A DNA stretch of 64,000 bases, taken from positions 62,001 through 126,000 of the forward strand of contig OZ037923.1 in assembly GCA_964035575.1 (NCBI GenBank), in the 5' to 3' direction. Of this stretch, positions 32,060 through 43,743 are shown piece by piece. The translations under genes and the position numbers were made by a program. The notes below the pieces were generated by a model. That model was not told the origin of the DNA, did not search any database, and was given only the letters and a program-made list of their open reading frames with translations. Within the stretch, counting starts at the first letter, position 1, and each line of letters begins with the position of its first letter. The DNA is from Rhynchopus sp. YZ270_cl-10. Lineage: Eukaryota > Euglenozoa > Diplonemea > Diplonemida > Diplonemidae.

Positions 32060-33196
32060 CTATTTCTTGGCCGCCTTCTTCGCCTTTGCTGCGACCACTG
32101 ATGGATCCTCACCCCAGAGGAGGTAGAGGGGCAGGGGTGTCTTCGCGTATCCTGTACCGGCGATGAGGGCAGTGGCGGCGCCGACGATGTCGTAGCAGTT
32201 GAAGTGCTCGAGGATTGGGTAGAGGCCAAAGGTGGCGCAGTAGTTTGCGATGGTGCGTTGTTGTGCGGGGGTTTCGAGGAGAAGTGCGAAGGCGGGGAAG
32301 GCCATGGAGAGCCAGAGGGAGACCGGGTTGCATTTGATGTCCCCAAAGAACTTCACGAGGAAGACCAAGGAGATGTACGCCTGCGTGCAGTACGCCGACA
32401 GGAAACAGCTGCTGCGGAGGATGTCGCGGGCCAGCCCCAACGCACGCCCACTCACCTGCGCATTGCTCCTCCCAGTCATAGCCATGACAGCAAAACGCAG
32501 TGCATAGATCTTGCAATAGAACGGCACCGTTCCCTTCATATGGTGCAAAAAGTACGCCGCCATGCCACGAAGCCAATCGAACCTCTTCGTCTCATCGAAG
32601 TCAAACTGCGATCCATCAGTCTTTGGGAACACAAACTGCATATAATTCGTCATAGGTTGGGGCCCCTTTTCCTCGAAGGTGAGACACCGCACCTTCAGGA
32701 CCCGAGCACGGTCGATTTTGCCTTGGTCGTAAAGGAAGTTTTGGTAGGACCGTGGCAGTGCGGTGTCGCTGAGGAGCCACCATGTGAGCAGCTGGGCGGT
32801 GGAGAACATCATGGTGATGAGGGGGTACTTCCGGAGGATCGGGAAGAGCGAGAGGATGACCTGCGAGGCGGAGTATGCGACGATGAATTTGTAGCTTGCC
32901 TTGAAGCGTTCGTCTTCGAGGAAGACCTTCAGCGGCACCATCGACGCCACTGCCCCAGCAGGCTTGCCCAGCAGACGCCCCACCACTCCGTACGCCTCTG
33001 TCGACGTGCCGATGCCTGCAGCCATACGGTATGCCTCCTCCCACCGCCCAAGCGGCTCGGCGGAAGGCAGTGCGCGGAACGGCTCGTCGGTGGGCTTGCG
33101 CTCACGCTTGACCCGCCTTCCACGAGCTGCGCTCAGCAACGAAAAAAGCACACCAACAAGCGACGCATTCCGCAGGGCACGTTTCTCTAGGTCCAT
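32060..33196 (-). CDS. TMEM135-like multi-pass membrane protein
   Basis: 378 residues. Hydrophobic segments include YKFIVAYSASQVILSLFPIL, LITMMFSTAQLLTWWLL, FCAYCTQAYISLVFLVKFF-like (SCFLSAYCTQAYISLVFLVKF) and LWLSMAFPAFALLLE. The segment RDILRSSCFLSAYCTQAYI followed by ALLLETPAQQRTIANYCATFGLYPIL resembles the C-terminal half of the TMEM135/fungal TMEM135-like family, whose human member is linked to peroxisome and mitochondrial dynamics. The C-terminus is Lys/Ala rich (AAKAKKAAKK). The ATG at 33196 (MDLEKRALRN) follows an excellent pyrimidine-AG acceptor (33244). The family call is by pattern recall. Membrane topology is secure; the exact family is not. Confidence 0.6.
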   Translation of the reverse strand: MDLEKRALRNASLVGVLFSLLSAARGRRVKRERKPTDEPFRALPSAEPLGRWEEAYRMAAGIGTSTEAYGVVGRLLGKPAGAVASMVPLKVFLEDERFKASYKFIVAYSASQVILSLFPILRKYPLITMMFSTAQLLTWWLLSDTALPRSYQNFLYDQGKIDRARVLKVRCLTFEEKGPQPMTNYMQFVFPKTDGSQFDFDETKRFDWLRGMAAYFLHHMKGTVPFYCKIYALRFAVMAMTGRSNAQVSGRALGLARDILRSSCFLSAYCTQAYISLVFLVKFFGDIKCNPVSLWLSMAFPAFALLLETPAQQRTIANYCATFGLYPILEHFNCYDIVGAATALIAGTGYAKTPLPLYLLWGEDPSVVAAKAKKAAKK

Positions 33197-33883
33197 TTTT
33201 TGTTGTGATGTAGTTTTTTTTTAGGGTTCTTTTTGTGTATTTGCTGAGGGGAGAGAGGGGTGATGGGAGAGGGGTAGGTGTGTTTGACCTTACAAAGAAT
33301 TATAAGCACCATGAAAAATACGCAAATAAAATCCCTTTTTTTTTTCCCCTTCCTTCCCCGTACAGTGAATACGGGAAGTATGTCGGTGGTGCACTTTGAC
33401 TTCAGGGTAAATGACAAAAGCGCCTTTTTCGGTCGATTCTATCCTTTAAAAAAAAATACATTTAAAATCCACCTCCACTCTCCTCTCCTTCATAAGTACG
33501 CAGTAAGTAGTGAGCGTAGCGAGCTACGTCTTGGGAGGTCTAGAGAATATAAATGAATGAGTGCTTATCCCCCCTTGATTTTCTTTAACCACTTTTGAGT
33601 AAAAGGTTGGAAGGGGAGGAGGTTGGGAAGGTTCACAAACAAAAAACGTCACCTATCTGCAGAATTTCTGTTTTTTGGCTCCCTTCCCCACAAACACACC
33701 ACCTCCCCCGCACGCGAGATTAAATAAGAAAAAAGACCCGACTATTTTCCCCCAAAACGTTACTTTTATGCCTTTAAGACACCACAACAACCAACAGGGG
33801 AAAAAACACCATTCTTCACACGTAACTCTATTCTCTAGGCCTCCCCTCTCCTCTCTCTCTCTCTCTCTCTCTTCCCTCCTTCT
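33197..33883. other. Intergenic, (TC)n tract
   Basis: No gene. Apart from the acceptor tract, the main feature is a CT dinucleotide run at about 33848-33872, just downstream of the monooxygenase stop. Confidence 0.55.
33244..33272 (-). promoter_or_regulatory. Candidate spliced-leader acceptor for the TMEM135-like gene
   Basis: The minus strand reads a C/T tract of about 28 nt ending CCCCTCAG, 47 nt upstream of the ATG with no further AG-free competitor nearby. Inferred from the general form of Euglenozoan trans-splice sites. Confidence 0.5.
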
Positions 33884-36070
<2,187 letters not shown>

Positions 36071-36672
36071 GGTTGCGATATGCTCGTATTTGTGTCCACC
36101 TGAGGGGATTTCCAAATAAGGGATGTCAAAAAAAGGGGGTAGACAGGGCTTGCAGTCCTGTTTGAGGGAGGAATACGAGATTTGGGTTGTGCACTTTTTT
36201 TACCGAGAGATTTCAGGGGACTTCAGGGGAAGGGAAAAAAAGTGCAAGGGGAAGTGTCTTTATCGAGAGTTGCACCGAAAGAGATGTCACTGTGTTTGTT
36301 GCATGTTAATTATTCGCTTATCAGTCTGGTGCAAAAGAAAGTTGCAACTTCTTCCTCACCAGTAAGAGCACCGGCAGGGAAGGAGAAACAACATCCAATG
36401 AACAAACTCAAGTACCAGCCATTCTGCGTAGCACAAACCCTTCATTTCTACCTTTGGTAGTTGGTCTGCCTATTTCAACACGTATCGACCTTCCCCCCAT
36501 AGCCTTCCCCTTCACAAAGCATTTGTCCTCCTCCCTGACAGTAAAGAAAGATACGCATTCAGGGGACAGCGAAACAAAGACAACGAAGCAACACTCAGCG
36601 ACAGCGAGGAGGTGCTTCTGGGGTGGACTGCCTGCGAGAAGCTGCACAAACACCACCTCTCGCAAAACATCA
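36071..36672. other. Spacer upstream of the monooxygenase, WP-cluster flank block
   Basis: No gene. From about 36325 on it is a copy of the 3'-flank block found after the other WP genes (near 42300, 47640, 49300, 51400, 55030). Confidence 0.55.
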
Positions 36673-36831
36673 CACCGTTGGGCTCGTTCGCAATCTCGTA
36701 CAGCACGTGTGTCTCGTCCTGCCAGAACGCGTCTGCCCCGGCGTACACACCGTCGTTCGGGTTCCCGGGGGTCAGCATGTGCCAGTCCACAATCACGTAG
36801 ATCCCGAGCTCCTTGCACCACTGCACAATCA
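36673..36831 (-). pseudogene. GH5 cellulase gene fragment inserted at the WP1 stop codon
   Basis: 159 bp (53 codons, open on the minus strand) absent from the same place behind the other WP genes, which read straight from the stop codon into the flank. Translation contains WCKELGIYVIVDWHMLTPG, then DAFWQDETHVLYEIANEPNG. These are two hallmark strands of glycoside hydrolase family 5; the NEP Glu is the acid/base catalyst in intact enzymes. ATCA is shared at both junctions (36669-36672 and 36828-36831), so the piece was pasted in at a 4-bp microhomology, reusing the stop codon bases of WP1. It lacks the rest of the barrel and cannot be a working enzyme. Confidence 0.8.
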
Positions 36832-37944
36832 GTAGGGGTACAGATGTCTCGCCACAATAGTGTCTTGTTGATAGTTCGAAAAAAGTACCACACGTGAACA
36901 CGGCGATATCGCAAATGAAGTGAAGCGGCCGACGTCGGAGAACTCACGCACACAGGACATGGTCGCCACATCATACTGGTGCAGGTCGTAAGAAAATTCA
37001 TCATCTGACTCAACCACGAGATACTTCCCACACGATGTGAACTGCATGGAACAGACATGATCATACCCCGCGTTATCAAAGCTGCCCAGATCCTCACCAC
37101 TCCAATCATAGAGTTGCACTTCGTTGGGGTGAACGTAAGATGAAGATGACGACACAGCAAAGACAGAGGCAGACCGTGAGACCGCCAGTGCGCGATTGCC
37201 CGCCACAGCTACACATGCCACTGCTTCACCTGTGTTCACATCCCACAGAAGTACATTAGTCCTCGCATCAGAAGTGGTGAGCACCCACCCACCACAGTGC
37301 GACACAGCCACCTGACTGCACCGTGCGTGCGAGAGAGAGCGGAGCAACGTCAGGTCTTCGTCATACACAGAGACGCCGTCTTTACACCGCGAGATAACAA
37401 CACCGCCACGCACTCCGAACGTGCCGTCAACTTTGCGGAGCACCTCCCCTCCCGGAAGTGCAATCTCCTGTATGCCTTCCTTGCACGCCAGGTAGCAGCG
37501 TGTCTTGCACCGTGAGATGGCAGGCGCACCGTACGACTCGATGTCTAGTTTGAACTTGAAGGCAGGGCTGAAGGTTTCTGTATCGAGGCCCGTGACATAG
37601 CCTTCCTGTGTAAAGAGGCAGAGTGCTCCACAAGAAGACAGCGAAAAGCGATCTATATTCATATCCCGCCTACCAGTTGGCACCTCGACACTGTGCTCAG
37701 CAGGACACTTGATGTCGGCACAGCGGGGTCGGGCAAGCACAACCTGCACCCCAGCAACAAACGCAGTGTCCTGCAGACGGCACGTCCCCTCCACCACCTG
37801 CGTGCCGATGCGCATCTCCACAGAAGCAGGCGGGACAGCAAGCGCCGTGCACGCAACCTTCTTTGCCGCTGCAGCGTTCGCCTCGCACGGCACCTCCACT
37901 GTCGCAGTCACGCCTGACTCTTCCAGCACAAAGGTCACATCCAT
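36829..37944 (-). CDS. WP1: ubiquitin-like/WD-propeller protein
   Basis: 371 residues, first of seven close paralogues. Residues 1-72 (MDVTFVLEESGVTATVEVPC ... GVQVVLAR) have the strand-strand-helix-strand order of ubiquitin-like domains; the helix is NAAAAKKVACTAL. The rest (about 95-371) consists of WD40-like blades such as VAVSHCGGWVLTTS...NVLLWDVNTGEAVACV, NEVQLYDWSGEDLGSF and LHQYDVATMSCVREF. Each has the strand d W/Y-D pair, but GH dipeptides are missing. It ends RHLYPY. It belongs to the WP1/WP4/WP7 sub-group, with a short loop (TFGV-GGVVISRCKDG) in the third blade. The ATG at 37944 is shared by all copies and follows a conserved leader GTAACGCAAAACA. No signal peptide. Role unknown; a protein-interaction adaptor is inferred. 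Confidence 0.85.
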   Translation of the reverse strand: MDVTFVLEESGVTATVEVPCEANAAAAKKVACTALAVPPASVEMRIGTQVVEGTCRLQDTAFVAGVQVVLARPRCADIKCPAEHSVEVPTGRRDMNIDRFSLSSCGALCLFTQEGYVTGLDTETFSPAFKFKLDIESYGAPAISRCKTRCYLACKEGIQEIALPGGEVLRKVDGTFGVRGGVVISRCKDGVSVYDEDLTLLRSLSHARCSQVAVSHCGGWVLTTSDARTNVLLWDVNTGEAVACVAVAGNRALAVSRSASVFAVSSSSSYVHPNEVQLYDWSGEDLGSFDNAGYDHVCSMQFTSCGKYLVVESDDEFSYDLHQYDVATMSCVREFSDVGRFTSFAISPCSRVVLFSNYQQDTIVARHLYPY

Positions 37945-38738
37945 TGTTTTGCGTTACTTCCGCGACAAGGTGCAAATCAGCACGTTTCCTCCACCACAAA
38001 CGGAGGGAGTGATGAGGTGGGTGGGGGACAGGTGTTGTTCTGTGTTGCATGTTTGTGGTGTTCCTCGTTGTGAGAGGTGATGAAAATAAGACGACTCTGA
38101 GCATCGCGATCTGTCACCCACACAAGAGCGCCGCATGGGCAGCGTGTGAGGTGGGCGACCTGTGGCAGGCAAACAACAGAGAAGCAGCAACAGGGCTGAA
38201 AGGGGAGTTTCTTGGGGTGTTTGAGGGTCTTGGGTTTGTTTGTACACACTGTTGTTCCACATTTCAAAGCTCCAAAATACTGTAAGTAAAACTGGGTGTG
38301 CCTTACCCGAAAATGACTCTCTCTGTCACCCCTGCTCATTTAGACCATTTGGCCATTCTTGGGCCATCCAAAAACGATGAATTTGCGACACAAAAAAAAT
38401 ATTTTCATTGCTAAAAACTCATGGTCTTTCTGAAACATTTTTTAGTACCAATGCAAAAGATGTGAAGCTCTTTTTAACACCTATCGACCCTCGCCCCCAT
38501 ACCCTTCCCCTTCACAGAGCTCTCAAGGTAAGCACTCCACAGCATCTTGTGCTTCGTGTTCACGTGCTTCCGTACAGATGCCTGAGATGCAGACCTCACA
38601 CACACCTGCGTGCTCTCCGCCCCACACATGCTGGCGCATTTCAAAGATCTTCATCGCAAAAGGGTCGTGGAGGGGTGAAATGGAGGAAATGGGGCAGAAG
38701 AGTGATCACTAATCACAAACACCACCTCTCGCAAAACA
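37945..38738. other. WP spacer with C2H2 zinc-finger relic (about 38475-38690)
   Basis: First 250 bp: conserved leader of WP1. Then, on the minus strand at about 38475-38690, an untranslated relic whose frame reads SASQASVRKHVNTKHKMLW and ends KGKGMGARVDRC. It is nearly the same as the C-terminal zinc finger of WP8. It lies downstream of the WP2 stop, so WP2 descends from a WP8-like gene that lost its finger. Confidence 0.7.
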
Positions 38739-39857
38739 TCAGTAGGGGTGCAGGTGTCTCGTCACAATAGCGTCTTGAAACGAGTTCGTAAATAGCACGA
38801 CACGAGAACACGGCGATATCGCAAATGAAGTGTGGAAGCCGACGTCGGAGAACACACGCACACAGGACATGGTCGCCACATCATACTGGTGCAGGCCGTT
38901 AGAAAGTTCATCATGTGACTTAACCACGAGATACTTCCCACACGGTGTGAACTGCATGGCAAGGACGTGAAAATGCCCCGCGTTATCAAAGCTGCCCAGA
39001 GCCTCACCACTCCAATCAAAGAGTTGCACTTCGTTGGGGTGAACGCCAGGTGCAGATGACGCCACAGCAAAGACAGAGGCAGACCGTGAGACCGCCAGTG
39101 CGCGATTGCCCGCCACAGCTATACATGCCACTGCTTCACCTGTGTTCACATCCCACAGACGTACGTTCGGCCCCTCATGAGAAGTGGTGACCACCCACCC
39201 ACCACAGTGCGACACAGCCACCTCCTTGCACCGTGCGTGGGACAGAGAGCGGAGCAACGTCAGGTCTTCGTCATACACAGAGACGCCGTCTTCACACCAC
39301 GACACAACAACACCATCGCCACACGCAAACACTGCGGGGTACGAGGTCCCGTCAACTTTGCGGAGCACCTCCCCTCCCGGAAGTGCAATCTCCTGTATGC
39401 CTTCGTCGTACGCCAGGTAGCAACGTGTCTTGCACCGTGAGATGGCAGGCGCACCGTACGACTCGATGTCTACTTTGAACTTGAAGGCAGGGCTGAAGGT
39501 TTCTGTATCGAGGACGGTGACATAGCCTTCCTGTGTGAAGAGGCAGAGTCCTCCACAAGAAGACAGCGACAAGAAAACTACATCAATATCCAAACCACCA
39601 TTTGGCGTGTGCTCAGCAGGACACTTGATGTCGGCACAGCAGCGGGCAAGCACAACCTGCACCCCTGCAACAAACGCAGTGTCCTGCAGACGGCACGTCC
39701 CCTCCACCACCTGCGTGCCGATGCGCATCTCGACAGACGCAGGCGGGACAGCAAGCGTCGTGCACGCAACCTGCTTTGCCGCTGCAGCGTTCGCCTCGCA
39801 CGGCACCTCCACTGTCGCAGTCACGCCTGACTCTTCCAGCACAAAGGTCACATCCAT
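38739..39857 (-). CDS. WP2: ubiquitin-like/WD-propeller protein
   Basis: 372 residues. The ubiquitin-like domain is as in WP1 (differences such as KQVACTTL). It is distinguished by HTPNGGLDIDVVFLSLSSCGG after the first domain and the loop TSYPAVFACGDGVVVSWCEDG, linking it with WP5 and WP6. It ends RHLHPY. Its 3' flank still holds a readable C2H2 zinc-finger relic and the same flank that follows WP8, making it the copy closest to the ancestral arrangement. The conserved 5' leader is present. Function unknown. Confidence 0.85.
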   Translation of the reverse strand: MDVTFVLEESGVTATVEVPCEANAAAAKQVACTTLAVPPASVEMRIGTQVVEGTCRLQDTAFVAGVQVVLARCCADIKCPAEHTPNGGLDIDVVFLSLSSCGGLCLFTQEGYVTVLDTETFSPAFKFKVDIESYGAPAISRCKTRCYLAYDEGIQEIALPGGEVLRKVDGTSYPAVFACGDGVVVSWCEDGVSVYDEDLTLLRSLSHARCKEVAVSHCGGWVVTTSHEGPNVRLWDVNTGEAVACIAVAGNRALAVSRSASVFAVASSAPGVHPNEVQLFDWSGEALGSFDNAGHFHVLAMQFTPCGKYLVVKSHDELSNGLHQYDVATMSCVRVFSDVGFHTSFAISPCSRVVLFTNSFQDAIVTRHLHPY

Positions 39858-40541
39858 TGTTTTGCGTTACTTTCGTGACAAGGTGCAAATCAGCACGTTT
39901 CCTCCACCACAAACGGAGGGAGTGATGAGGTGGGTGGGGGACAGGTGTTGTTCTGTGTTGCATGTTTGTGGTGTTCCTCGTTGCGAGAGGTGATGAAAAT
40001 AAGATGACTCTGAGCATCGCCATCTGTCACCCACACAAGAGCGCCGCATGGGCAGCGTGTGAGGTGGGCGACCTGTGGCAGGCAAACAAGACAAAAGCAG
40101 CAACAGGGCTGAAAGGGGAGTTTCTTGGGGTGTTTTGAGGGTCTTGGGTTTGTTTGTACACACTGTTGTTCCACATTTCAAAGCTTCAAAACACTTTAAG
40201 TAAAACTGGGTGTGCCTTAACCGAAAATGACTCTCTCTGTCACCCCTGCTCATTTAGACCATTTGGCCATTCTTGGGCCATCCAAAAACGATGAATTTGC
40301 GACACGAAAAACATAATTCAATCAAGCTAAAAACCAGTGGTCTTTCTGATAACTTTTTACCACAGCAAAAGACGTGAAGCTAGTGTTCAACACATATGAG
40401 ATGCAAACCTCACACCCCTGCGTGCTCTCCTCCCCACACACGCTGCTGCATTTCAAAGATCTTCATCACAAAAGGGTCGTGGAGGGGTGAAATGGACCAG
40501 AAGAGCGAGCAATAAGCGCAAGTACCACCTCTCGCAAAACA
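39858..40541. other. WP spacer with decayed zinc-finger relic
   Basis: Conserved leader of WP2, then a shorter and frame-broken copy of the zinc-finger relic at about 40380-40490 behind WP3. Confidence 0.6.
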
Positions 40542-41690
40542 TCAGTAGGGGTACAGATGTCTCGTCACAATAGTGTCATGAGACGAGTTCGTAAATAGCA
40601 CCACACGTGAACACGGCGATATCCGAAATGAAGTGAAGCGGCCGAGGTCGGAGAACACACGCACACAGGACATGGTCGCCACATCATACTGGTGCAGGCC
40701 GTAAGAAAGTTCATTATCTGACTTAACCACGAGATACTTCCCACACGGTGTGAACTGCATGGAACAGACATGAAAATACCCCGCGTTATCAAAGCTGCCC
40801 AGAGCCTCACCACTCCAATCATAGAGCTGCACTTCGTTGGGCTGTACGGTTGCACTGTAAACGTAAGATGTACCTGACGACACAGCAAAGACAGAGGCAG
40901 ACCGTGAGACTGCCATTCGCCCGCCCGCCACATCTACACATGCCACTGCTTCACCTGTGTTCATATCCCACAGACGTACGTTAGGCCCCTCAAGAGAAGA
41001 GGTGACCACCCACCCACCACAGTGCGACACAGCCACCTCCTTGCACCCTGCGTGTGACAGAGAGCGGAGCAACGTCAGGTCTTCGTCATACACAGAGACG
41101 CCGTCTTCACTCCGCGAGATACCAACACCGCCACACACTCCGTACGCACACAGTGTGAACGAGGTGCCGTCAACTTTGCGGAGCACCTCCCCTCCCGGAA
41201 GTGCAAACTCCTGATAACCGCCTCCCTTGCACGCCAGGGAGCAGCGTGTCTTGCACCGTGAGATGGCAGGCGCACCACACGAATCGATGCCTACTTTGAA
41301 CTTGAAGGCAGGGCTGAAGGTTTCTGTATCGAGGCCGGTGACATAGCCTTCCTGTGTGAAGAGGCAGAGTGCTCCACAAGAAGACAGCGAGAAGGGAACA
41401 AAATTCCTACCCCGCCTACCAGTTGGCACCTCGACACTGTGCTCAGCAGGACACTTGATGTCGGCACAGCGGGGTCGGGCAAGCACAACCTGCACCCCTG
41501 CAACAAACGCAGTGTCCTGCAGACGGCACGTCCCCTCCACCACCTGCGTGCCGATGCGCATCTCGACAGACGCAGGCGGGACAGCAAGCGCCGTGCACGC
41601 AACCTGCTTTGCCGCTGCAGCGTTCGCCTCACACGGCACCTCCACTGTCGCAGTCACGCCTGACTCTTCCAGCACAAAGGTCACATCCAT
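40542..41690 (-). CDS. WP3: ubiquitin-like/WD-propeller protein
   Basis: 382 residues, the longest close paralogue. Two loops are extended: TSFTLCAYGVCGGVGISRSEDG in the third blade and SGTSYVYSATVQPNEVQ before the NEVQLYDWSGEALGSF blade. Other variants are VGIDSCGAPAISRCKTRCSL and GGGYQEFALPGGEV. The N-terminal domain and the last two blades are nearly identical to WP1, WP2 and WP4, so change is concentrated in inter-blade loops, where propellers normally bind partners. Start and 5' leader as in WP1. Confidence 0.85.
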   Translation of the reverse strand: MDVTFVLEESGVTATVEVPCEANAAAAKQVACTALAVPPASVEMRIGTQVVEGTCRLQDTAFVAGVQVVLARPRCADIKCPAEHSVEVPTGRRGRNFVPFSLSSCGALCLFTQEGYVTGLDTETFSPAFKFKVGIDSCGAPAISRCKTRCSLACKGGGYQEFALPGGEVLRKVDGTSFTLCAYGVCGGVGISRSEDGVSVYDEDLTLLRSLSHAGCKEVAVSHCGGWVVTSSLEGPNVRLWDMNTGEAVACVDVAGGRMAVSRSASVFAVSSGTSYVYSATVQPNEVQLYDWSGEALGSFDNAGYFHVCSMQFTPCGKYLVVKSDNELSYGLHQYDVATMSCVRVFSDLGRFTSFRISPCSRVVLFTNSSHDTIVTRHLYPY

Positions 41691-42630
41691 TGTTTTGCGT
41701 TACTTCCGTGACAAGGTGCAAATCAGCACGTTTCCTCCACCACAAACGGAGGGAGTGATGAGGTGGGTGGGGGACAGGTGTTGTTCTGTGTTGCATGTTC
41801 GTGGTGTTCCTCGTTGTGAGAGGTGATGAAAATAAGACGACTCTGCGCATCGCGATCTGTCACCCACACAAGAGCGCCGCATGGGCAGCGTGTGAGGTGG
41901 GCGACCTGTGGCAGGCAAACAAGAGAAAAGCAGCAACAGGGATGCAAGGGGAGTTGAAGGCGAGATGAATGGCACGTGGGCAAAAAGAAAAAGAAGTCTC
42001 AACGAACAAACACAATACACGGGGCTGGTCAGCTACCAGAGGGCAACTGTGTGAAAGCGCGATGTCGTGCAGGTGGACCTGGAGGTCCAAACTCGTCTCG
42101 ATTTACTGCCTCATAAAAAGGTTCAAAAACCTTTTGAATAGTTGGAACAATGAGAAATCATCTAAGTGTCACAAAAGCTGGGGAAGGCAGGATATGGCGG
42201 GAGGGGAATTTCTGTGAATTATTTTGCTGGGAGTCACTAAGAGGGGAGGTCTGTTGGCAGACGACAACACAAAAACAAAATACCCGGGAGTCTGGTCCAA
42301 AAGAAAGTTGCAACTTCTTCCCCACCAGTAAGAGTACCGGCAGGAAAGGAGCAACAACAGAGAATGAGCAAACTCAAGTACCAGCCATTCCGCGTAGCAC
42401 CCACGTAGCAGACCCTGCACCCGCGTAGACCTTCATTTCTACCTTTGGTAGTTGGTCTGTCTATTTCAACACGTATCGACCTTCCCCCCATAGCCTTCCC
42501 CTTCACAAAGCATTTGTCCACATCCCACTGGAAATGAAGACAACGATACAACACTCAGCGACAGCGAGGAGGTGCTTCTGGGGTAGACTGCCTGCGAGAA
42601 GCTGCACAAAACACCACCTCTCGCAAAACA
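41691..42630. other. WP spacer: leader, 85-bp repeat block, 3'-flank block
   Basis: Leader of WP3; the dispersed GGGCTGGTCAGCTACC block at 42020-42112; then the 320-bp flank block (AAAACCTTTTGAATAG..., about 42118-42440). No gene. Confidence 0.6.
42020..42112. repeat. Dispersed 85-93 bp block, five copies
   Basis: Copies at 42020-42112, 44416-44508, 51120-51206, 54820-54903 and 55321-55405. It starts GGGCTGGTCAGCTACCAGAG and contains TGGT-CAGCT-ACCA and GGACCT-GG-AGGTCC stems. It is more conserved than the sequence around it. No match to a known RNA that I recognise. Confidence 0.7.
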
Positions 42631-43743
42631 TCAGTAGGGGTACAGATGTCTCGTCACAATAGCGTCTTGTTGATAGTTCAAAAAGAGTACCACACGTGAA
42701 CACGGCGATATCGCAAATGAAGTGAAGCGGCCGACGTCGGAGAACTCACGCACACAGGACATGGTCGCCACATCATACTGGTGCAGGCCGTAAGAAAATT
42801 CATCATCTGACTCAACCACGAGATACTTCCCACACGATGTGAACTGCATGGAACAGACATGATCATACCCCGCGTTATCAAAGCTGCCCAGAGCCTCACC
42901 ACTCCAATCAAAGAGTTGCACTTCGTTGGGGTGAACGCCAGGTGCAGATGACGACACAGCAAAGACAGAGGCAGACCGTGAGACCTCCAGTGCGCGATTG
43001 CCCGCCACAGCTACACATGCCACTGCTTCACCTGTGTTCACATCCCACAGAAGTACATTAGTCCTCTCATTAGAAGAGGTGAGCACCCACCCACCACAGT
43101 GCGACACAGCCATTCCCCTGCACCGTGCGTGTGACAGAGAGCGGAGCAACGTCAGGTCTTCGTCATACACAGAGACGCCGTCTTTACACCGCGAGATAAC
43201 AACACCGCCACACACTCCGAACGTGCCGTCAACTTTGCGGAGCACCTCCCCTCCCGGAAGTGCGATCTCCTGTATGCCTTCGTCGTACGCCAGGTAGCAG
43301 CGTGTCTTGCACCGTGAGATGGCAGGCGCACCATACGACTCGATGTCTACTTTTAACTTGAAGGCAGGGCTGAAGGTTTCTGTATCGAGGCCCGTGACAT
43401 AGCCTTCCTGTGTGAAGAGGCAGAGTGCTCCACAAGAAGACAGCGAGAAGCAATCTACCTTCATATCCCGCCTACCAGTTGGCACCTCGACACTGTGCTC
43501 AGCAGGACACTTGATGTCGGCACAGCAGCGGGCAAGCACGACCTGCACCCCTGCAACAAACGCAGTGTCCTGCAGACGGCACGTCCCCTCCACCACCTGC
43601 GTGCCGATGCGCATCTCGACAGACGCAGGCGGGACAGCAAGCGCCGTGCACGCAACCTTCTTTGCCGCTGCAGCGTTCGCCTCGCACGGCACCTCCACTG
43701 TCGCAGTCACGCCTGACTCTTCCAGCACAAAGGTCACATCCAT
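42631..43743 (-). CDS. WP4: ubiquitin-like/WD-propeller protein
   Basis: 370 residues, a near twin of WP7. They share the GMAVSHCGGWVLTSSNERTN blade and the APGVHPNEVQLFDWSG loop; differences are scattered, for example LEVSRS for LAVSRS and the last blade. WP4 and WP7 are separated by 8 kb containing WP5, WP6 and a CAP gene, so either a block duplicated recently or conversion keeps them alike. Start and 5' leader as in WP1. Confidence 0.85.
   Translation of the reverse strand: MDVTFVLEESGVTATVEVPCEANAAAAKKVACTALAVPPASVEMRIGTQVVEGTCRLQDTAFVAGVQVVLARCCADIKCPAEHSVEVPTGRRDMKVDCFSLSSCGALCLFTQEGYVTGLDTETFSPAFKLKVDIESYGAPAISRCKTRCYLAYDEGIQEIALPGGEVLRKVDGTFGVCGGVVISRCKDGVSVYDEDLTLLRSLSHARCRGMAVSHCGGWVLTSSNERTNVLLWDVNTGEAVACVAVAGNRALEVSRSASVFAVSSSAPGVHPNEVQLFDWSGEALGSFDNAGYDHVCSMQFTSCGKYLVVESDDEFSYGLHQYDVATMSCVREFSDVGRFTSFAISPCSRVVLFLNYQQDAIVTRHLYPY

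Noticed and set aside
32204-33190. Plus-strand 328-codon frame opposite the membrane protein
   Set aside because: Charge-rich antisense shadow; the minus frame has coherent membrane segments and a good acceptor upstream.
38470-38739. Splicing of WP2 into the downstream zinc-finger relic
   Set aside because: No GTATG donor near the WP2 stop, and the common RHL(Y/H)PY ending is shared by all seven copies.
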